Program-made: the position numbers and the translations under genes | The notes under the pieces: model-generated | What the model was told of the DNA's origin: nothing | The model's database searches: none | Seen by the model: only the letters and a program-made list of their open reading frames with translations | NCBI GenBank assembly: GCA_964476375.1 | Contig: CAYYZW010000144.1 | Span: 1-50,941 of the forward strand | Direction of reading: 5' to 3' | DNA: 50,941 nt | Origin: SAT2750 sp964476375 | GTDB lineage: Bacteria > Planctomycetota > Planctomycetia > Pirellulales > Pirellulaceae | Shown: positions 24,791 to 34,494 of the stretch, piece after piece | Numbering within the stretch: the first letter of the stretch is position 1 | Layout: every line of letters begins with the position of its first letter

Positions 24791-27700
24791 GTGCCACGCC
24801 GAGATGATCTGAAGAAAATCCTGCTGATTGGTTCCGGGCCAATCATCATTGGGCAGGCGTGTGAATTTGACTACTCGGGCACGCAGGCCTGCAAGGCTCT
24901 CCGAGAGGAGGGCTATGAAGTGGTGCTGGTCAACTCCATCCCGGCGACCATCATGACAGATCCGGAGCTGGCTGACCGGACATTTATTGAGCCATTGACC
25001 TGGGAAATCGTGGCCAAGGTGATTGCAGCAGAGCAGCCCGACGCCCTGTTACCCACGCTGGGAGGCCAGACTGGCTTGAACATCGCCATGGACCTGTCCA
25101 AGCATGGCGTGCTGGAAGAGCATGGCGTGGAAATGATTGGTGCCAGGGCGGATGTGATTGCCAAGGCCGAGGAGCGCGATCAGTTTAAAGCAGCCATGGA
25201 GAAAATAGGCCTATCGGTGTGTCGCGGTGAGACAGTGCACTCGATTGGGGAAGCACGCGAGGCGATGCAGTCGATCGGCCTGCCGGTTGTTGTTCGCCCC
25301 AGCTTTACACTCGGTGGATCGGGCAGCTCGATTGCTTACAACCGGGAAGAATTTGATTCGCTTGTCCGCTCCGGGCTTGACCAGTCGCCAGTCAACGAGG
25401 TGTTGATTGAGGAATCGGTGATTGGCTGGAAAGAGTACGAGATGGAGGTCATGCGTGACGTGGACGACAACGTCGTGATCATCTGTTCCATTGAGAATTT
25501 TGATGCCATGGGCGTCCATACCGGTGACTCGATCACGGTCGCTCCAGCCCAGACACTGACCGACAAGGAATACCAGCGCATGCGGGATGCAAGCCTGGCG
25601 GTCATCCGGGAAATAGGAGTGGAGACCGGGGGGTCCAATATCCAATTTGCGATCGACCCCAAAACGGGCCACATGATCGTGATTGAAATGAATCCACGGG
25701 TGAGCCGTTCCAGTGCACTGGCGAGCAAGGCAACAGGCTTTCCGATTGCAAAGATCGCAGCCAAGCTGGCGGTCGGCTACCGGCTCCATGAGCTCCCCAA
25801 TGATATCACCCGCGAAACAATGGCCTGTTTTGAGCCGACGATTGACTATGTCGTGACCAAGGTGCCACGTTTTGCTTTTGAGAAGTTCCCGGAGGCAGAT
25901 GCCACGCTGACCACGCAGATGAAGAGTGTGGGTGAGACCATGGCCATCGGCCGCACTTTCAAGGAATCATTTCAGAAGGCACTGCGGGGGCTGGAGGTAG
26001 GGAGTTTTGGTTTCGGCTGTGACAGCAAGGATGAATGGAATACGGAAAGCCAGCCAACAGAGGACGAGATTCGGGCACGCCTGGCAACCCCGGGGGACCA
26101 GCGCGTCTGGTATCTCCGCTATGCCATCAAGAGTGGTTTCTCGATGGATGAAATCTATTCCCTGACCGGAATCGACCCGTGGTTTCTTGATCAACTGGCC
26201 GAGATCGTGGAGCTGGAAGACCAGCTGGCAGCGATCGGCCAACTCGATGGCGTCGATGATGTGCTCCTGCGAAAGGCCAAGCAGTATGGTTTTTCCGACC
26301 GGCAACTGGCCACGCTCCTGGGAAGCAACGAGATCGAGGTTCGGGCCTGGCGCAAGCAGCTGGGGGTGGTGGCAACATTCAAGTCGGTAGACACCTGTGC
26401 TGCTGAATTTGAAGCTTACACGCCTTATTTTTACTCGACCTATGAACAGGAAGATGAGACGCCACCGCGCGAGGCAGGCAGGAAGCGGGTGATCATCCTC
26501 GGTGGCGGGCCAAACCGGATTGGGCAGGGAATCGAGTTTGATTACTGCTGTTGCCATGCCAGTTTCGCCTTGCGGGAAATGGGCATTGAGTCGGTGATGG
26601 TGAACTCGAACCCGGAGACGGTCAGTACGGATTACGACACGAGTGACATGCTGTTTTTTGAGCCGCTCACATCCGAGGATGTGCTGAATATCTGTGACCG
26701 GCTGGAACCCGATGGGGTGATCGTGCAGTTTGGCGGACAGACGCCACTGAATCTTGCCCGGGCGTTACAAAATGCTGGTGTGCCAATCATTGGCACCAGT
26801 GTCGATACGATCGAGGCGGCCGAAGACCGGGAGCAGTTCCAGCAGCTCTTGGATCGGCTTGGCCTGAAACAGCCGGCAAACGGCATTGCCCGCACCCTGG
26901 ACCAGGCTCGAGCGGCGGCCCGCAAGATTGGCTTTCCAGCCCTGGTGCGGCCAAGTTATGTGCTTGGTGGCCGGGCAATGGAGATTTGTTATGACCAGTC
27001 CCAGTTCGAGCGGTTTGTCGCGGAGGCATTTGTTGTTTCCCAGGGCCAGCCGGTGCTCATCGACCGGTTCCTGGAGGATGCCACCGAGGTGGATGTGGAT
27101 GCCATTTGTGACGGCACGCGGGTCGTGGTGGCTGGCATCATGGAGCATATCGAAGAGGCAGGTGTTCACTCGGGGGATTCTGCCTGTTCCATTCCACCCT
27201 ATAGCCTGCCAGGACTGGTTATCCAGGAAATTGAAAGGGCAACACGGGAGATGGCCATGCACCTGCAGGTGGTGGGGCTGATGAACGTGCAGTATGCCGT
27301 CAAGACCGAGGATGGCGAGATGAATGTTTACGTGCTGGAAGTGAATCCACGAGCAAGTCGCACGGTGCCTTTTGTGGCCAAGGCGACAGGGTTGCCGGTG
27401 GCAAAGATTGCCACCCAGGTGATGGCCGGGCGCACTCTTGATGAACTGGGGATTGAAAAATTTCCCATTCCGTCCAGCGTCTCGATCAAGGAAAGTGTCT
27501 TTCCATTTCGCAAGTTTGCCGGTGTTGATATTGTGCTGGGGCCGGAGATGCGGAGCACGGGCGAGGTGATGGGAGTGAGCCAGCGGTTTTCAATTGCTTT
27601 TGCCAAGAGCCAGCTCGCGGCGGGTGTGGTGCTTCCCGAGACAGGGAATATTTTTCTCAGCGTGACCTTGCGACACAAGCAGATCATCAAGGGCCTGGCT

Positions 27701-28039
27701 CGCCGGCTGGATGAGATGGGCTATGGCCTGATGGCAACCGAGGGAACGGCTCGCAGTATCGAGGAGGATGGTATCCCGGTGCAGCGGGTGAAAAAAATCG
27801 CCGAGGGGCATCCCAACTTGATTGACCACCTTATTGACGGCAATGTTGCCCTGGCGCTGAATACGCCAAATGGAAAGGGAGCCCGGACGGACGAGGGAAG
27901 AATCCGGGCCGCGGCGGTACAGCATGGGGTTCCCTGTATTACCACGATTCAGGCAGCCGAGGCGGCGGTCACCGCAATGGAAGCGCTTCGGGAAGAGGAG
28001 ATGGCTGTCGAGGCCCTCCAGGACAGGACGATGACCTAA
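24791..28039 (+). CDS. carB: Carbamoyl-phosphate synthase large subunit
   Basis: This 1082-residue enzyme joins bicarbonate, ammonia and two ATP to make carbamoyl phosphate. The two homologous ATP-grasp halves are clear: the first starts KKILLIGSGPIIIGQACEFDYSGTQAC and the second RVIILGGGPNRIGQGIEFDYCC. Each half has its ExNPRxSRSSALASKATG-type metal site; an MGS-like allosteric domain closes the protein. The chosen GTG at 24791 gives the N-terminus PRRDDLKKILLIGSGP, which fits family length (E. coli 1073 residues). A longer frame back to 24584 exists but is not conserved-looking. No carA lies next to it. Confidence 0.95.
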   Translation: MPRRDDLKKILLIGSGPIIIGQACEFDYSGTQACKALREEGYEVVLVNSIPATIMTDPELADRTFIEPLTWEIVAKVIAAEQPDALLPTLGGQTGLNIAMDLSKHGVLEEHGVEMIGARADVIAKAEERDQFKAAMEKIGLSVCRGETVHSIGEAREAMQSIGLPVVVRPSFTLGGSGSSIAYNREEFDSLVRSGLDQSPVNEVLIEESVIGWKEYEMEVMRDVDDNVVIICSIENFDAMGVHTGDSITVAPAQTLTDKEYQRMRDASLAVIREIGVETGGSNIQFAIDPKTGHMIVIEMNPRVSRSSALASKATGFPIAKIAAKLAVGYRLHELPNDITRETMACFEPTIDYVVTKVPRFAFEKFPEADATLTTQMKSVGETMAIGRTFKESFQKALRGLEVGSFGFGCDSKDEWNTESQPTEDEIRARLATPGDQRVWYLRYAIKSGFSMDEIYSLTGIDPWFLDQLAEIVELEDQLAAIGQLDGVDDVLLRKAKQYGFSDRQLATLLGSNEIEVRAWRKQLGVVATFKSVDTCAAEFEAYTPYFYSTYEQEDETPPREAGRKRVIILGGGPNRIGQGIEFDYCCCHASFALREMGIESVMVNSNPETVSTDYDTSDMLFFEPLTSEDVLNICDRLEPDGVIVQFGGQTPLNLARALQNAGVPIIGTSVDTIEAAEDREQFQQLLDRLGLKQPANGIARTLDQARAAARKIGFPALVRPSYVLGGRAMEICYDQSQFERFVAEAFVVSQGQPVLIDRFLEDATEVDVDAICDGTRVVVAGIMEHIEEAGVHSGDSACSIPPYSLPGLVIQEIERATREMAMHLQVVGLMNVQYAVKTEDGEMNVYVLEVNPRASRTVPFVAKATGLPVAKIATQVMAGRTLDELGIEKFPIPSSVSIKESVFPFRKFAGVDIVLGPEMRSTGEVMGVSQRFSIAFAKSQLAAGVVLPETGNIFLSVTLRHKQIIKGLARRLDEMGYGLMATEGTARSIEEDGIPVQRVKKIAEGHPNLIDHLIDGNVALALNTPNGKGARTDEGRIRAAAVQHGVPCITTIQAAEAAVTAMEALREEEMAVEALQDRTMT

Positions 28040-28050
28040 GGGCAGGGCAT

Positions 28051-28081
28051 AAAAAAAGCCGGGCTCCAGGGGGAACCCGGC
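28051..28081 (-). terminator. Intrinsic terminator between carB and DUF1501 gene
   Basis: GCCGGG (28058-28063) pairs with CCCGGC (28076-28081). On the minus strand the stem is followed immediately by seven T residues, which makes a strong terminator for the sequence arriving from the right. For carB in the plus direction the T-tract (TTCTGTGGTTT) is weaker, though the same hairpin may serve both. Note that the minus-strand gene stops at 28101, twenty bases before the stem. Confidence 0.8.
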
Positions 28082-28100
28082 CTTCTGTGGTTTCGATTCA

Positions 28101-29567
28101 TCAGCCAAACAATCGCGTGATCGGTTCTGCTTTGACCAGTTCACGAGGCTGGTTCAGGTGGTTGTAAACGATCGTGGAGGGATTGATGCCGATCGCGTGG
28201 TACATGGTTGCCAGCAGGCTTGTCGGATGGACCGGATCGACCTTGGGAGCCGAGCCCGTTTGATCGGATTCACCATGGACGTAACCGCGCTTGATGCCGG
28301 CACCGGCAATGCAGCAGGTGTAGCAGTAGGGCCAGTGGTCACGCCCGTCATCCGAGTTGTTGTTTCCTGAAGTGCTGACCCCACGCTGCGGGCTGCGGCC
28401 AAATTCGCCAATCGCCACGACCAGGGTATCTTCAAGCATCCCACGCTGGTCCATGTCGTCGATCAGGCTACTAAGGCCAGCGTCGAGCATCGGACCAGAC
28501 TGGTTTTTCATGCGGCTTGACAGGCCCGTATGCACATCCCAGGAATGATTATCCGAGTTGGCGACTTTCGGCCAGATGAACTCGCCGACACGGGTTCCAG
28601 CTTCGATCAACCGCCTGGCAAGCAGGCAGCTTTGGCCAAAAGTATTCCGACCATAACGGTCTCGCATGGCGTCCGATTCCAGTGTCAGGTCAAAAGCGTC
28701 GCGTGCCCGCCCCGAGCTGATCAGGGTCATGGCAGAGGTGTAATACTCGTTCAGGTCAAATTTTTCGACGGCCTTGTCAATTTCAGGCATGCCCGCGGTT
28801 AGCAGGTTTCGCAGCCGGGCTCGACGCCCAAGTCGGCTGGTGCTCACCTCGGGACGAAGCTTCAGGTCGTCCGTCTTGACCCGGTTCATCTTGGCCATAT
28901 CCATGTCGCCGCCTGGCGGAAAGAGGTAGTAGGGGTCATAGGCCCGACCGAGAAAACCTGCGGTACCAGCCTTGTTGACCACGTTACTTTCCTGCAGCGG
29001 GCGTGGCATCATCACGAAAGGCAGCATCGGTACCTCGGGCGGCTTGAGGCGGATAATCTGGCTGCCAAAGTTGGGAAAGTCCTTGGGGCTGGGTGGCTCA
29101 AGTTGCCCGGAGGGACTTACCTTGTCGGTGGTGTAGCCGGTATGGAGTTGGTAGATGGCGGCGGTGTGATTAAACAGTCCCACCGGGGTGTAACTCAGGG
29201 AGCGAACCAGGGTCAGCTTGTCTGTCACCTGGGCCAGCTTTGGAAGATTCTCGGTGAGATCCATGCCGGGAACCTTGGAGTTGATCCTCTTGAAAACACT
29301 CTTCACATTGTCCGGAACATCATCCTTGGGATCCCACAGGTCGAGATGGCTTGGGCCCCCTTGCAGGTAGACAAGGACAATGGATTTGGCCTTGTTCCAG
29401 CCAGGACCGCCGGCGCTGGACTCCGCTCCGCCCGCCTTGGCCTGTAACATACCTCCTAGCGTCATGCCCATCATTGTGGATCCACCCACCCGCATCAGGT
29501 CACGTCGAGTGATACCAAGATGCTTGTCACAAAGATCCTTACCTGGCCGCCCGGGGATGATCAGCAT
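28101..29567 (-). CDS. DUF1501 family protein, Tat-exported (second copy)
   Basis: This 488-residue DUF1501 protein has a Tat-type signal with ITRRDLMRVGGSTMMGMTLG near residues 19-38. Family landmarks are VYLQGGPSHLDLWDPK, TLVRSLSYTPVGLFNHT, FIWPKVAN followed by HSWDVHTG, and GEFGRSPQRG with GRDHWPYCYTCCIAGAG. The ATG at 29567 has a good GGAG 6 bases upstream. It shares only the family motifs with the copy at 2084-3475, so the two are distant paralogues. Many planctomycete DUF1501 genes are paired with DUF1549/DUF1553 cytochrome-like genes; none is present here. A strong terminator lies just downstream. Confidence 0.9.
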   Translation of the reverse strand: MLIIPGRPGKDLCDKHLGITRRDLMRVGGSTMMGMTLGGMLQAKAGGAESSAGGPGWNKAKSIVLVYLQGGPSHLDLWDPKDDVPDNVKSVFKRINSKVPGMDLTENLPKLAQVTDKLTLVRSLSYTPVGLFNHTAAIYQLHTGYTTDKVSPSGQLEPPSPKDFPNFGSQIIRLKPPEVPMLPFVMMPRPLQESNVVNKAGTAGFLGRAYDPYYLFPPGGDMDMAKMNRVKTDDLKLRPEVSTSRLGRRARLRNLLTAGMPEIDKAVEKFDLNEYYTSAMTLISSGRARDAFDLTLESDAMRDRYGRNTFGQSCLLARRLIEAGTRVGEFIWPKVANSDNHSWDVHTGLSSRMKNQSGPMLDAGLSSLIDDMDQRGMLEDTLVVAIGEFGRSPQRGVSTSGNNNSDDGRDHWPYCYTCCIAGAGIKRGYVHGESDQTGSAPKVDPVHPTSLLATMYHAIGINPSTIVYNHLNQPRELVKAEPITRLFG

Positions 29568-29933
29568 TGTTTTCTCCGATATGTTGGAAGCCCTTCAGAA
29601 CCCTGAAGCGGGCATAACAAGGGGCACTCGGCTTCAGTATAGAGAGATCGTGGAATCCATGTCAATTCAGCCGTTCTCTTCTCTTTTTGTTATATCGGGT
29701 CTGCAAGCTAAATACTTCGATGATGGTTCCTATCCCTGTGAATCATTGATCTTTCCCAGTTTCTGCGGATCCCCGGTTAAATTGGTCTCCGAAGACAAGT
29801 TATCCCGGTTTGTGGGCTTATGATCGCCACCTCCTGCCAGGCAAACGGACAATGGCCTTGTCTGCCACCCTCTTTGCCTGCTAAAAGTCCTCCTGCACCA
29901 GGCGGGGGTCATCCAGTTTCAACCGGGAAAATC
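29568..29933. other. Divergent intergenic region, no gene
   Basis: These 366 bases separate the DUF1501 gene from the small plus-strand gene and must hold promoters for both. I see one small inverted repeat, CTTCAG-AACC-CTGAAG (29593-29608), and no convincing sigma-70 pair, RNA gene or repeat. Confidence 0.4.
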
Positions 29934-30242
29934 ATGCGCTGTGCCACGCTCCTCTGCTTTCTTCTTTTGTTCAGTGCGACCCTGCTGACTCCCTCCCGGG
30001 ATGTCCCTGGCGTGGATGTCGCAGACCTCAAGGATCAGCTGAAAAACGGGCTGCGCGTTCGTCGTCCTGGGGACCTGGCATTTATCGACAAGGTGGTAGA
30101 GCAGGTCGAGATGGGCCGGCTTCCGCTTTCGCTGGTAAAAAGCACCTTTCAGTGGGCACGCACCAAGATGACCCGCTACCCTTTCCCCTACTTTGCCAAG
30201 GCGTTAAGAATAAGGGCCGACAAGCTAGGAATTAAACTCTAG
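29934..30242 (+). CDS. Small conserved secreted protein (planctomycete type)
   Basis: This 102-residue protein has a clear signal peptide (MRCATLLCFLLLFSATLLTP). It is followed by a compact domain with RRPGDLAFIDKVVEQVEMG, LPLSLVKSTFQWARTKM and YPFPYFAKALRIRADKLGI. I recall similar short proteins with the same LVKSTFxWAR...YPFPYFxxALxxRA core in other planctomycetes, but no function is known to me. The start is taken at 29934, where the signal peptide begins, rather than at 29820. It lies 47 bases upstream of pyrC and is probably co-transcribed. Confidence 0.75.
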   Translation: MRCATLLCFLLLFSATLLTPSRDVPGVDVADLKDQLKNGLRVRRPGDLAFIDKVVEQVEMGRLPLSLVKSTFQWARTKMTRYPFPYFAKALRIRADKLGIKL

Positions 30243-30289
30243 GTACCGCCCAGGCGCCACGTGCACCTGCCTGGGTCCGCGTGATAGCC

Positions 30290-31624
30290 ATGAAAACACT
30301 CATCAAGAACGCCACGGTCATCCTGCCGACAGGGCGAGCGGATGTATCGGTTGTTATCGAGGACGACCGGATTGCGGATATTGACGCGGCAATTCAGTTG
30401 CCGGTGGACCAGGTCGTGGATGCGTCCGGTCTGTATCTGATTCCTGGCTTGATCGATGACCAGGTTCATTTCCGTGAACCCGGACTGACGCACAAGGAGG
30501 ACCTGGCACATGCCAGTCGAGCCTGTGCCAAGGGGGGGGTCACCACCTTCCTGGAAATGCCCAACACGAAACCGAACACGATCTGCGTGGAGTCGCTGGC
30601 AAGCAAGCTGGAACTGGCATCCAGCCGAAGCCTGGTGAACTTTGGCTTTTATATCGGCGCAACCCCCGGGAACATCGAAGAGCTCAAGGCAGCTGAGCGC
30701 ACGCCGGGCATAAAGATTTTCATAGGATCCAGCACGGGAGACCTGCTGGTGGATGAGCAGGATGCGCTGGAACGGATTTTTGCTGAAACCACGCTACCGA
30801 TCACGGCTCATTGCGAGGATGAAACGACGGTGCGAGCCAACCAGGAACGCTATGCCGGGACGACCGATGTTCGTGACCACTCGCGGATTCGTGATCATGA
30901 GGCAGCCATGATCTGTACCCGGCGAGCACTGGATCTTGCTTTTCGCCACAACCACCGGTTCCACGTGCTCCATGTCTCCACGGGAGCTGAAACAGAGTTG
31001 TTTTCTGATCACCGCGGCCTGATTACAGCGGAAGCCTGCCCCCATCATCTTTTCTTCCACGTCGGCGATTACGATCGCCTTGGATCCCTTGTCCAGATGA
31101 ACCCCTCGATCAAGGAGGTCGAGGACAACCGGCAGATCTGGCAGGCCCTGCTTGATGGCCGCATCCAGGTGATTGCTACCGATCATGCGCCTCACACGCT
31201 GGAGGAAAAAAAGCTGCCCTATCCCCAGTCTCCCTCCGGGCTTCCTGCTGTGGAGAATGTCCTGGCCCTGATGCTTAACCAGGTGCACCAGGAGCAGTGT
31301 AGCCTCGAACAGGTCGTGCAATGGATGTGCGATGCGCCCGCCCGAGTCTGGGATCTGGTAGGCAAGGGGCAGATTGCCGTGGGCTATGATGCGGACCTGG
31401 TGCTGGTCGACCTGCAACGTGAACAGGAAGTCCGAAATGAACAGCAAGAGACCAAGTGCGGCTGGAGCCCATGGCACGGCGAACGGCTGACCGGCTGGGC
31501 TGTCCGGACCTGGGTGATGGGGCACGAGGTGTATCGTGACGGCCAGTTTGACCTGTCACAATGTGGCCAGGAAGCAGTTTTTGACCATTCGCGGGGTGGG
31601 TACTGGAAGACCGCGGATCACTGA
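30290..31624 (+). CDS. pyrC: Dihydroorotase (QxH subclass)
   Basis: This 444-residue amidohydrolase cyclises carbamoyl aspartate to dihydroorotate in pyrimidine synthesis. The first metal motif reads GLIDDQVHFREPG, with Q58 and H60 where most enzymes have HxH. The same DDQVHFREPG form is, as I recall, typical of Bacteroidetes-type dihydroorotases, so it is a natural subclass and not damage. Other landmarks are GIKIFIGSSTGDLLVD (the bridging-lysine strand), TAHCEDE, HVLHVST and the catalytic ATDHAPH. I use the ATG at 30290; a GTG three codons upstream is equally weak in ribosome binding site. carB is 2.3 kb upstream on the same strand. Confidence 0.9.
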   Translation: MKTLIKNATVILPTGRADVSVVIEDDRIADIDAAIQLPVDQVVDASGLYLIPGLIDDQVHFREPGLTHKEDLAHASRACAKGGVTTFLEMPNTKPNTICVESLASKLELASSRSLVNFGFYIGATPGNIEELKAAERTPGIKIFIGSSTGDLLVDEQDALERIFAETTLPITAHCEDETTVRANQERYAGTTDVRDHSRIRDHEAAMICTRRALDLAFRHNHRFHVLHVSTGAETELFSDHRGLITAEACPHHLFFHVGDYDRLGSLVQMNPSIKEVEDNRQIWQALLDGRIQVIATDHAPHTLEEKKLPYPQSPSGLPAVENVLALMLNQVHQEQCSLEQVVQWMCDAPARVWDLVGKGQIAVGYDADLVLVDLQREQEVRNEQQETKCGWSPWHGERLTGWAVRTWVMGHEVYRDGQFDLSQCGQEAVFDHSRGGYWKTADH

Positions 31625-31633
31625 TAACCAGGA

Positions 31634-34360
31634 TCATTTTTCTTCCAGCGGCAGCGTCGTGAGCAACTGGGCATCGACCTGGTCACCGACAACCGCCAGC
31701 ATCACGACCTGGGACCCCGGTTCAATGTCGATCAGGCTTCCCAGCGTCAGTGAACCATCCTGGCTGCTGCGGCTTGCGCGAATAGGTCGACCATCCAGGC
31801 TGCTGAAATGCACATCAGCAACCGGAAGAGTCTTGATTTCCGGCAGCCTGCAACTGGCCGCCCGGCCGGTAGCGTCCAGCCTGATTTCTGACCACCCGCC
31901 CCCACGTGGGATCTCATCGGGAGGGTCAATCAGGTTGCGTATTTTCAGGTTGATCGTCCCTTCCTGCCTGGGATCAAATTCCATTTCCAGGAAATTCCAG
32001 TACTGGGGGCCGGTTCGGGGTTTCATGTCCGGCGACTCAAATTCCTTGTGATAGAGGGCGATGACATCCAGTTCACGGTTGTCATAGTCCTTCATCCGTC
32101 GCCCGAACATGGGTTTGAGCTTGCGTCCTCCGGTCCGTCCGATTGGTCCGAAGGAGCATTCATAAAGCTGATGCTCCCGGTTTTTCATGATGGAGCCATT
32201 ATGGACATCCCCGTAAACACTCACGATCCCGTTACGGCTGCCAAGCAACTCGATAACGCGGTCACAGCCGGCCTTCACCCATCCCGCATAATCCGCTACC
32301 ACGCGATCCCGCTGGAGCTTGGGGGAAGGTTCCCAGACCGTGTGCAGGCCGTTAATACCGGAGAGAGCAATGAGTGGGGAGCTATCGGTCTGGATCAGGT
32401 TTTCAAGCCAGGAAAACTGTTCTTCACCAAGCAGACTCCGGGTCGGGTCGGTCCGGTCGTAGACATCCTTGCCTCCCCATCCCTCGGTCGCCCAGATATG
32501 TGTGTCCTGGGATGATCGCCAGAGTCGGGCATCCACCAGCACCAGGGTGAAGTCCCTGTGAGGCATTTTCCAGGCGGTCCATCGGCGGGGATTTGTTGTT
32601 CCTGACGGATTTTCATCCCCCCGGACAAGATGCTGGACAATCTGGAAATTCCGCCGCATGTATTCTGGATCCTGCCCCAGGTCGCCACGGTTCCGGATTG
32701 CCAGCTGCTCGGGTCCCTTGACATCGTCCATGCCATGGTCGTGGTCGCCCGGGTTGAGCGTGTTCCAGTGCCGCATCATCTGCCATCGCGTGGTGGGCCC
32801 GGCCATGGCAGTCATGATTTGCAGGTAAGCATCATCGACACTGGTCGTATACAGCAACAGCTCCAGGTACCAGATATCATCTTCCCAGACCATGACCTGG
32901 AAGTTGTACTCATCGAGGAACTTGTATGCATTGACAGCCGGCTGGTCATGGATCCAGTTTTCCTGGAACTTCCCGGCCCGGCCGCCATCGAATTGTCCAT
33001 GAATGGCATGGCAGCTTAAACCAGCAAGGCGATAGGGTGCCGAGAGCTGAGGCAGTCGTCCCACGTATTGCTTGGATCCCAGGAATCCGGACCGCGGATC
33101 TCCGGTCACATCTTTACCGTCTTTCCAGACGGTATAGTACATCGCTGTGTCCCCGGGGCTTTCCGGCAGTACCACATCGATGGCAGCGGTCGCCCGTCGA
33201 AAATTATTGGTAACGATGGGGGCCTGGCCTGCAGCAGGCACGTTCTCCCATCCTCCCTGGGGTTTTTCCTCGGTACTTACACGAACCTCTGCCAGCTCAC
33301 CCTGGTCCCGAAAAACTGCCATCATCCGACAGGTCCAGCTTCCCTCTTCATTCTGCCGGAGAGTGTTTCCAAGAGCATAAGCAACCCGCAGTTCGTTGAC
33401 CGGGTCGTCGATGGGCTCGTTGTCCTCGGCAGCCAGCCGCACCCGGGTTACTTCAAAGTCAAGCAAGCCCCTGCCGACGATCCCAAAATAGCCCTTGGTG
33501 ATCATCTCCTGGTCGACCCCGGTACAACGGACCTGGACGGACTGGTCCCCAAATAAAAACTCTGCCGTGATATCTGCCTTGATAGCATCGGTCGGTTTAA
33601 CCTGGAGAAAAATCTCCACCTCGTCCCCGGCCTTGAGTGCCGGGGCTGCCTGTTCACTCTGCTTGGTTGCGGGGGTTGGCTTATCCTTGGAATGGTCGTA
33701 AACACCAAAGGTCTGGTTGTCGCGCCAGGCGGCCATCCAGCATGCCTGTCCAGGCTGGCTTCCTCCAAGCCAGCTTTCCATTCGGGTTTTGGCCCCAAAG
33801 CAGATTCCCATCAGGGCATCCCCGGGGGTGATAACAAAACCCTCCGTGGGCTCTGGAAGCTGAACAACGCGGAGTTTGATGGCAATCGTATAGCCACCGC
33901 TGAGGGACCAGTCACGCCGCCAGAGCATCCCGTAGGGGTGGGAGCTGAGATACTCCGTGTTCATCACCCCGCCGTTGCGCTGGTGGGTGGAGTAGTGGTA
34001 AGGAAAGCCAGTTTGCCGGGCACGGTCTCCCCGGGTACGAATCCGTCTTCGAAGGGCATTCTTCTCGATCTTCCAGTAGCCCGGGTTAAGGGATTCCCAG
34101 CCGTCACCGTGATAAAAAGTGTCCTCACGCAGAAAATCATCCACCAGGACAGCGTCGCCACCAACCGTGTCGGAGGGATCCGCTGCCTGGACCGTCGAGC
34201 TGATGAGGGATCCCGCCACGGCAGCGGATGCAGCGTGCCCATGAAACTGTCGCCGGGTTATCGCCCCTGGCTTGGGCTGACCGGAAGGCTTGTCGCGAGA
34301 GGAATCGGGATTGGTCATCTTCGCTGAATGCTCGGGCGTGATGGCATGTCTTGAATCCAT
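31634..34360 (-). CDS. PhoD-like phosphatase with N-terminal sandwich domain, Tat-exported
   Basis: This 908-residue exported protein has a Tat motif TRRQFHGHAASAAVAGS near residue 36. Residues of about 70-310 look like a beta-sandwich of the DUF1080/laminin-G kind. From about 380 on it is a PhoD-like metallophosphoesterase, with LAGLSCHAIHGQFDGG, the metal/phosphate segment MVWEDDIWYLE, HWNTLNPGDHDHGMDD and SVYGDVHNGSI. PhoD enzymes cleave phosphodiesters outside the cytoplasm, though the exact substrate is not inferable. The ATG at 34360 has GGAGG about 12 bases upstream; an ATG at 34318 is an alternative. It is convergent with pyrC ten bases away. Confidence 0.83.
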   Translation of the reverse strand: MDSRHAITPEHSAKMTNPDSSRDKPSGQPKPGAITRRQFHGHAASAAVAGSLISSTVQAADPSDTVGGDAVLVDDFLREDTFYHGDGWESLNPGYWKIEKNALRRRIRTRGDRARQTGFPYHYSTHQRNGGVMNTEYLSSHPYGMLWRRDWSLSGGYTIAIKLRVVQLPEPTEGFVITPGDALMGICFGAKTRMESWLGGSQPGQACWMAAWRDNQTFGVYDHSKDKPTPATKQSEQAAPALKAGDEVEIFLQVKPTDAIKADITAEFLFGDQSVQVRCTGVDQEMITKGYFGIVGRGLLDFEVTRVRLAAEDNEPIDDPVNELRVAYALGNTLRQNEEGSWTCRMMAVFRDQGELAEVRVSTEEKPQGGWENVPAAGQAPIVTNNFRRATAAIDVVLPESPGDTAMYYTVWKDGKDVTGDPRSGFLGSKQYVGRLPQLSAPYRLAGLSCHAIHGQFDGGRAGKFQENWIHDQPAVNAYKFLDEYNFQVMVWEDDIWYLELLLYTTSVDDAYLQIMTAMAGPTTRWQMMRHWNTLNPGDHDHGMDDVKGPEQLAIRNRGDLGQDPEYMRRNFQIVQHLVRGDENPSGTTNPRRWTAWKMPHRDFTLVLVDARLWRSSQDTHIWATEGWGGKDVYDRTDPTRSLLGEEQFSWLENLIQTDSSPLIALSGINGLHTVWEPSPKLQRDRVVADYAGWVKAGCDRVIELLGSRNGIVSVYGDVHNGSIMKNREHQLYECSFGPIGRTGGRKLKPMFGRRMKDYDNRELDVIALYHKEFESPDMKPRTGPQYWNFLEMEFDPRQEGTINLKIRNLIDPPDEIPRGGGWSEIRLDATGRAASCRLPEIKTLPVADVHFSSLDGRPIRASRSSQDGSLTLGSLIDIEPGSQVVMLAVVGDQVDAQLLTTLPLEEK

Positions 34361-34494
34361 TCCCTGTCGAATCCTCCAAGATACTGCATAGCAAGACCCG
34401 CATGCAAAAGGGGAGAAGACCCGGAAGCTGAAATAGCAGGGAAAAGAGCTGGTAAAAAAATGAAAAAACCGGTGGATGGAGGCCCGTTTGCCGT

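Noticed and set aside
25211..25789. Long antisense frames across carB and other GC-rich genes
   Set aside because: They mirror codon structure of the true gene, lack ribosome binding sites and have no family motifs.
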